Part shown: positions 59,573 to 64,000 of the stretch, one piece after another | Layout: each line of letters begins with the position of its first letter | Position numbering within the stretch: the first letter of the stretch is position 1 | Assembly: GCA_916613615.1 (NCBI GenBank) | Contig: OU744730.1 | Span: forward strand, 4,929,582 to 4,993,581 | Direction of reading: 5' to 3' | Length of the DNA stretch: 64,000 nt | From: Steromphala cineraria | Taxonomy: Eukaryota; Mollusca; Gastropoda; Trochida; Trochidae | Notes under the pieces: model-generated | What the model was told of the DNA's origin: nothing | The model's database searches: none | Seen by the model: only the letters and a program-made list of their open reading frames with translations | Position numbers and translations under genes: made by a program

Positions 59573-62100
59573 TTCATTGTGTGAGAGAGAGAGAGAATTC
59601 TTTTGTACTCTTTCCATTGCTTCATTGTGTGCGTGAGAGAGAGAGAGATTTCTTTTGTACTCTTTCCATTGCTTCATTGTGTGTGTGAGAGAGAGAGAGA
59701 ATTCTTTTGTACTATTTCCATTGCTTCATTGTGTGAGAGAGAGATAGAGAGAATTCTGTTGTACTCTTTCCATTGCTTCATTGTGTGAGAGAGAGAGAGA
59801 ATTCTTTTGTACTCTTTCCATTGCTTCATTGTGTGTGTGTGAGAGAGATTTCTTTTGTACTCTTTCCATTACGTCATTGTGTGAGATAGAGAGGGAGATT
59901 TCTTTTGTACTCTTTCCATTGCTTCATTGTGTGTGTGAGAGAGAGAGCGAGAGATTTCTTTTGTACTCTTTCCATTGCTTCATTGTGTGAGATAGAGAGG
60001 GAGATTTCTTTTGTACTCTTTCCATTGCTTCATTGTGTGTGTGAGAGATAGAGAGGGAGATTTCTTTTGTACTCTTTCCATTGCTTCATTGTGTGTGTGA
60101 GAGATAGAGAGGGAGATTTCTTTTGTACTCTTTCCATTGCTTCATTGTGTGAGATAGAGAGGGAGATTTCTTTTGTACTCTTTCCATTGCTTCATTGTGT
60201 GTGTGAGAGATAGAGAGGGAGATTTCTTTTGTACTCTTTCCATTGCTTCATTGTGTGAGAGAGAGATAGAGAAATATGTTGTACTCTTTCCGTTGCTGCA
60301 TTGTGTGTGTGTGAGAGAGAGAGAGAGATAAAGAGTGAGATTTCTTTTGTACTCTTTCCATTACTTCATTGTGTGAGATAGAGAGGGAGATTTCTTTTGT
60401 ACTCTTTCCATTTTTTCATTGTGTGAGAGAGAGAGAGATAGAGAGATTTATTTTGTACTCTTTCCATTGCTTCGTTGTGTGTGTGAGAGAGAGATAGAGA
60501 GAGAGATTTCTTTTGTACTCTTTCCATTTTTTCATTGTGTGAGAGAGAGAGAGAGATAGAGAGATTTATTTTGTACTCTTTCCATTGCTTCGTTGTGTGT
60601 GAGAGAGATAAAGATAGAGAGAGAGATTTCGTTTGTACTCTTTCCATTGTTTCATTGTGTTAGAGAAAGATAGAGAGAATTCTTTTGTACTCTTTCCATT
60701 GCTTCATTGTGTGTGTGAGAAAGATAGAGAGAGAGATTTCTTTTGTACTTTTTCCATTGCTTCATTGTGTGTGTGAGAGAGATAGAGAGAGAGATTTCTT
60801 TTGTACTCTTTCCATTGCTTCATTGTGTGTGTGAGAGAGATAGAGAGAGAGATTTCTTTTGTATTCTTTCCATTGCTTCATTGTGTGTGTGAGAAAGATA
60901 GAGAGAGAGATTTCTTTTGTACTCTTTCCATTGCTTCATTGTGTGTGTGAGAGAGATAGAGAGAGAGAATTCTTTTGTACTCTTTCCATTGCTTCATTGT
61001 TTAAAAGAGAGAGAGAGGGAGAGATTTCTTTTGTATTCTTTCCATTGCTTCATTGTGTGTGTGAGAGAGATAGAGAGAGAGATTTCTTTTGTACTCTTTC
61101 CATTGCTTCATTGTTTGAGAGAGAGATAGAGAGAGAGATTTCTTTTGTATTCTTTCCATTGCTTCATTGTGTGTGTGAGAGAGATAGAGAGAGAGATTTC
61201 TTTTGTACTCTTTCCATTGCTTCATTGTGTGTGTGAGAGAGATAGAGAGAGAGATTTCTTTTGTACTCTTTCCATTGCTTCATTGTTTGAGAGAGAGATA
61301 GAGAGAGAGATTTCTTTTGTATTCTTTCCATTGCTTCATTGTGTTAGAGAGAGATAGAGGGAGAGATTTCTTTTGTACTCTTTCCATTGCTTCATTGTTT
61401 GAGAGAGAGATAGAGAGAGAGATTTCTTTTGTATTCTTTCCATTGCTTCATTGTGTTAGAGAGAGATAGAGGGAGAGATTTCTTTTGTATTCTTTCCATT
61501 GCTTCTTTGTGTTAGAGAGAGATAGAGAGAGAGATTTCTTTTGTATTCTTTCCATTGCTTCATTGTGTGTGTGAGAGAGATAGAGAGAGAGATTTCTTTT
61601 GTATTCTTTCCATTGCTTCATTGTTTGAGAGAGAGATAGAGGGAGAGATTTCTTTTGTATTCTTTCCATTGCTTCATTGTGTGTGTGAGAGAGATAGAGA
61701 GAGAGATTTCTTTTGTATTCTTTCCATTGCTTCATTGTGTTAGAGAGAGATAGAGGGAGAGATTTCTTTTGTACTCTTTCCATTGCTTCATTGTTTGAGA
61801 GAGAGATAGAGAGAGAGATTTCTTTTGTACTCTTTCCATTACTTCATTGTGTGTGTGAGAGAGAGAGAATTTTTTTGTACTCTTTCCATTGCTTCATTGT
61901 TTGAGAGAGATAGAGAGAGAGAATTCTTTTGTACTCTTTCCATTACTTCATTGTGTGTGTGAGAGAGAGAGAATTTTTTTGTACTCTTTCCATTGCTTCA
62001 TTGTTTGAGAGAGATAGAGAGAGAGAATTCTTTTGTACTCTTTCCATTGCTTCATTGTGTGTGTGAGAGAGAGAGAATTTTTTTGTACTCTTTCCATTGC
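59573..62100. repeat. Second copy of a multi-kb array segment
   Basis: Landmarks at 54987, 55572 and 56065 recur at 59781, 60366 and 60859 (offset 4794). Landmarks at 58594 and 58859 recur at 61448 and 61713 (offset 2854). The difference, 1940, is two 970-bp units: the left copy has three higher-order units and the right copy has one. A few base changes separate the copies, such as GAATTC for GATTTC near 60967. Confidence 0.85.
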
Positions 62101-62489
62101 TTCATTGTTTGAGAGAGAGATAGAGAGAGAGATTTCTTTTGTATTCTTTCCATTGCTTCATTGTGTGTGTGAGAGAGATAGAGAGAGAGATTTCTTTTGT
62201 ATTCTTTCCATTGCTTCATTGTGTTAGAGAGAGATAGAGAGAGAGATTTCTTTTGTACTCTTTCCATTGCTTCATTGTTTGAGAGAGATAGAGAGAGAGA
62301 ATTCTTTTGTACTCTTTCCATTGCTTCATTGTGTGTGTGAGAGAGAGAGAATTTTTTTGTACTCTTTCCATTGCTTCATTGTGTGTGTGAGAGAGATAGA
62401 GAGAGAGATTTCTTTTGTATTCTTTCCATTGCTTCATTGTGTTAGAGAGAGATAGAGAGAGAGATTTCTTTTGTACTCTTTCCATTGCT

Positions 62490-64000
62490 TCATTGTGTGT
62501 GTGAGAGAGAGAGAATTTTTTTGTACTCTTTCCATTGCTTCATTGTTTGAGAGAGATAGAGAGAGAGAATTCTTTTGTACTCTTTCCATTGCTTCATTGT
62601 GTGTGTGAGAGAGAGATTTCTTTTGTACTCTTTCCATTGCTTCATTGTGTTAGAGAGAGATAGAGAGAGAGATTTCTTGTGTACTCTTTCCATTGCTTCA
62701 TTGTGTGTGTGAGAGAGATAGAGAGAGAGATTTCTTTTGTATTCTTTCCATTGCTTCATTGTGTTAGAGAGAGATAGAGAGAGAGATTTCTTTTGTACTC
62801 TTTCCATTGCTTCATTGTGTGTGTGAGAGAGAGAGAATTTTTTGTACTCTTTCCATTGCTTCATTGTTTGAGAGAGATAGAGAGAGAGAATTCTTTTGTA
62901 CTCTTTCAATTGCTTCATTGTGTGTGTGAGAGAGAGATTTCTTTTGTACTCTTTCCATTGCTTCATTGTGTTAGAGAGAGATAGAGAGAGAGATTTCTTT
63001 TGTACTCTTTCCATTGCTTCATTGTGTGTGTGAGAGAGATAGAGAGAGAGATTTCTTTTGTATTCTTTCCATTGCTTCATTGTGTTAGAGAGAGATAGAG
63101 AGAGAGATTTCTTTTGTACTCTTTCCATTGCTTCATTGTGTGTGTGAGAGAGAGAGAATTGTTTTGTACTCTTTCCATTGCTTCATTGTTTGAGAGAGAG
63201 ATAGAGAGAGAGATTTCTTTTGTATTCTTTCCATTGCTTCATTGTGTTAGAGAGAGATAGAGAGAGAGATTTCTTTTGTACTCTTTCCATTGCTTCATTG
63301 TTTGTGTGAGAGAGATAGAGAGAGAGATTTCTTTTGTATTCTTTCCATTGCTTCATTGTGTTAGAGAGAGATAGAGAGAGAGATTTCTTTTGTACTCTTT
63401 CCATTGCTTCATTGTGTGTGAGAAAGATAGATAGAGAGATTTCTTTTGTACTCTTTCCATTGCTTCATTGTGTGTGTGAGAGAGATAGAGAGAGAGATTT
63501 CTTTTGTACTCTTTCCATTGCTTCATTGTTTGTGTGAGAGAGATAGAGAGAGAGATTTCTTTTGTATTCTTTCCATTGCTTCATTGTGTTAGAGAGAGAT
63601 AGAGAGAGAGATTTCTTTTGTACTCTTTCCATTGCTTCATTGTGTGTGTGAGAGAGAGAGAATTTTTTTGTACTCTTTCCATTGCTTCATTGTTTGAGAG
63701 AGAGATAGAGAGAGAGATTTCTTTTGTATTCTTTCCATTGCTTCATTGTGTTAGAGAGAGATAGAGAGAGAGATTTCTTTTGTACTCTTTCCATTGCTTC
63801 ATTGTTTGTGTGAGAGAGATAGAGAGAGAGATTTCTTTTGTATTCTTTCCATTGCTTCATTGTGTTAGAGAGAGATAGAGAGAGAGATTTCTTTTGTACT
63901 CTTTCCATTGCTTCATTGTGTGTGAGAAAGATAGAGAGAGAGATTTCTTTTGTACTCTTTCCATTGCTTCATTGTGTGTGTGAGAGAGATAGAGAGAGAG
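62490..64000. repeat. Further higher-order periods of ~320 and ~504 bp
   Basis: A variant pattern near 62495 recurs near 62817 (about 320 bp). Another, at 63183-63404, recurs at 63687-63908 (504 bp). These are made from the same basic units in different order, so the array has expanded locally in several places. The last copy is cut by the window end. Confidence 0.7.

Larger units (their letters stand above)
54449..64000. repeat. Large compound minisatellite array (~57-bp unit), open at window end
   Basis: Each unit has a conserved core of about 30 bp (TTGTACTCTTTCCATTGCTT then CATTG). A spacer of (GT)n then (GA)n with occasional GATA follows, and the unit ends GATTTCTTT or GAATTCTTT. Units of 56 and 58 bp dominate, with others from about 46 to 68 bp, giving roughly 165 units in 9.55 kb. 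Core variants include TAC/TAT after TTG, and CATTG/CTTTG. All frames on both strands in this region are artefacts of the repeat. The array continues past 64000. Confidence 0.97.

Noticed and set aside
54468..63908. Dozens of open frames on both strands of the array, up to 212 codons, giving Cys/Arg/Glu-rich or Lys/Ser/Leu-rich repeats
   Set aside because: They are translations of the minisatellite. The common unit lengths (56, 58 bp) are not multiples of three, so the same peptide hops between frames and both strands are equally open. No start, splice or composition signal supports a gene.
54449..64000. CRISPR-like array of constant repeats and variable spacers
   Set aside because: The spacers are simple GT/GA microsatellites, the setting is eukaryotic, and no cas genes are present.

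Overview
The window is AT-rich eukaryotic DNA, most likely from a marine mollusc (gastropod or bivalve). Two things suggest this. The one clear gene encodes a secreted protein of the type annotated in molluscs and other invertebrates as short-chain collagen C4-like. The interspersed repeats (GACGGACGG or CCGTCCGTCC runs, GGTCAAGGTCA arrays, hairpin-tailed elements) have the look I associate with molluscan genomes. The species cannot be fixed from the sequence.

Layout. 1-4860: one complete three-exon gene on the + strand (TATA box at 12-17, ATG at 117, stop at 4831-4833, AATAAA at 4844). Its second intron carries nested transposons. 4860-8540: no gene seen, with TTAA-flanked foldback elements. 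8540-14600: a tandem duplication of about 3 kb. 15060-54150: a mosaic of diverged segmental duplications. The main unit is present four times: + at 15.1-22.7 kb, + at 23.0-29.7 kb, + at 40.0-44.3 kb, and inverted at 47.4-54.15 kb. Smaller shared blocks and several MITEs lie between them. I find no convincing protein-coding gene in this 39 kb. 54449-64000: one continuous minisatellite array that runs off the window. It has roughly 165 units of about 57 bp, each a conserved pyrimidine-rich core followed by a GT/GA microsatellite spacer. The array has higher-order repeats of 970 bp (three copies), about 504 bp and about 320 bp, plus a large internal duplication at an offset of 4794 bp.

Because the duplicated blocks supply empty sites, several transposon insertions can be read directly with their target-site duplications: mariner-type TA at 3281-3773, pogo-type TA at 17943-18116, TTAA-type at 26330-26666, and an element with an 8-bp duplication at 29228-29480. 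A 1.3-kb element rich in nuclear-receptor-like half-sites has split an older MITE inside the gene's intron 2. Most of the window is therefore a record of duplication and transposition with a single gene at its left edge. All similarity statements come from reading by eye, without alignment software.
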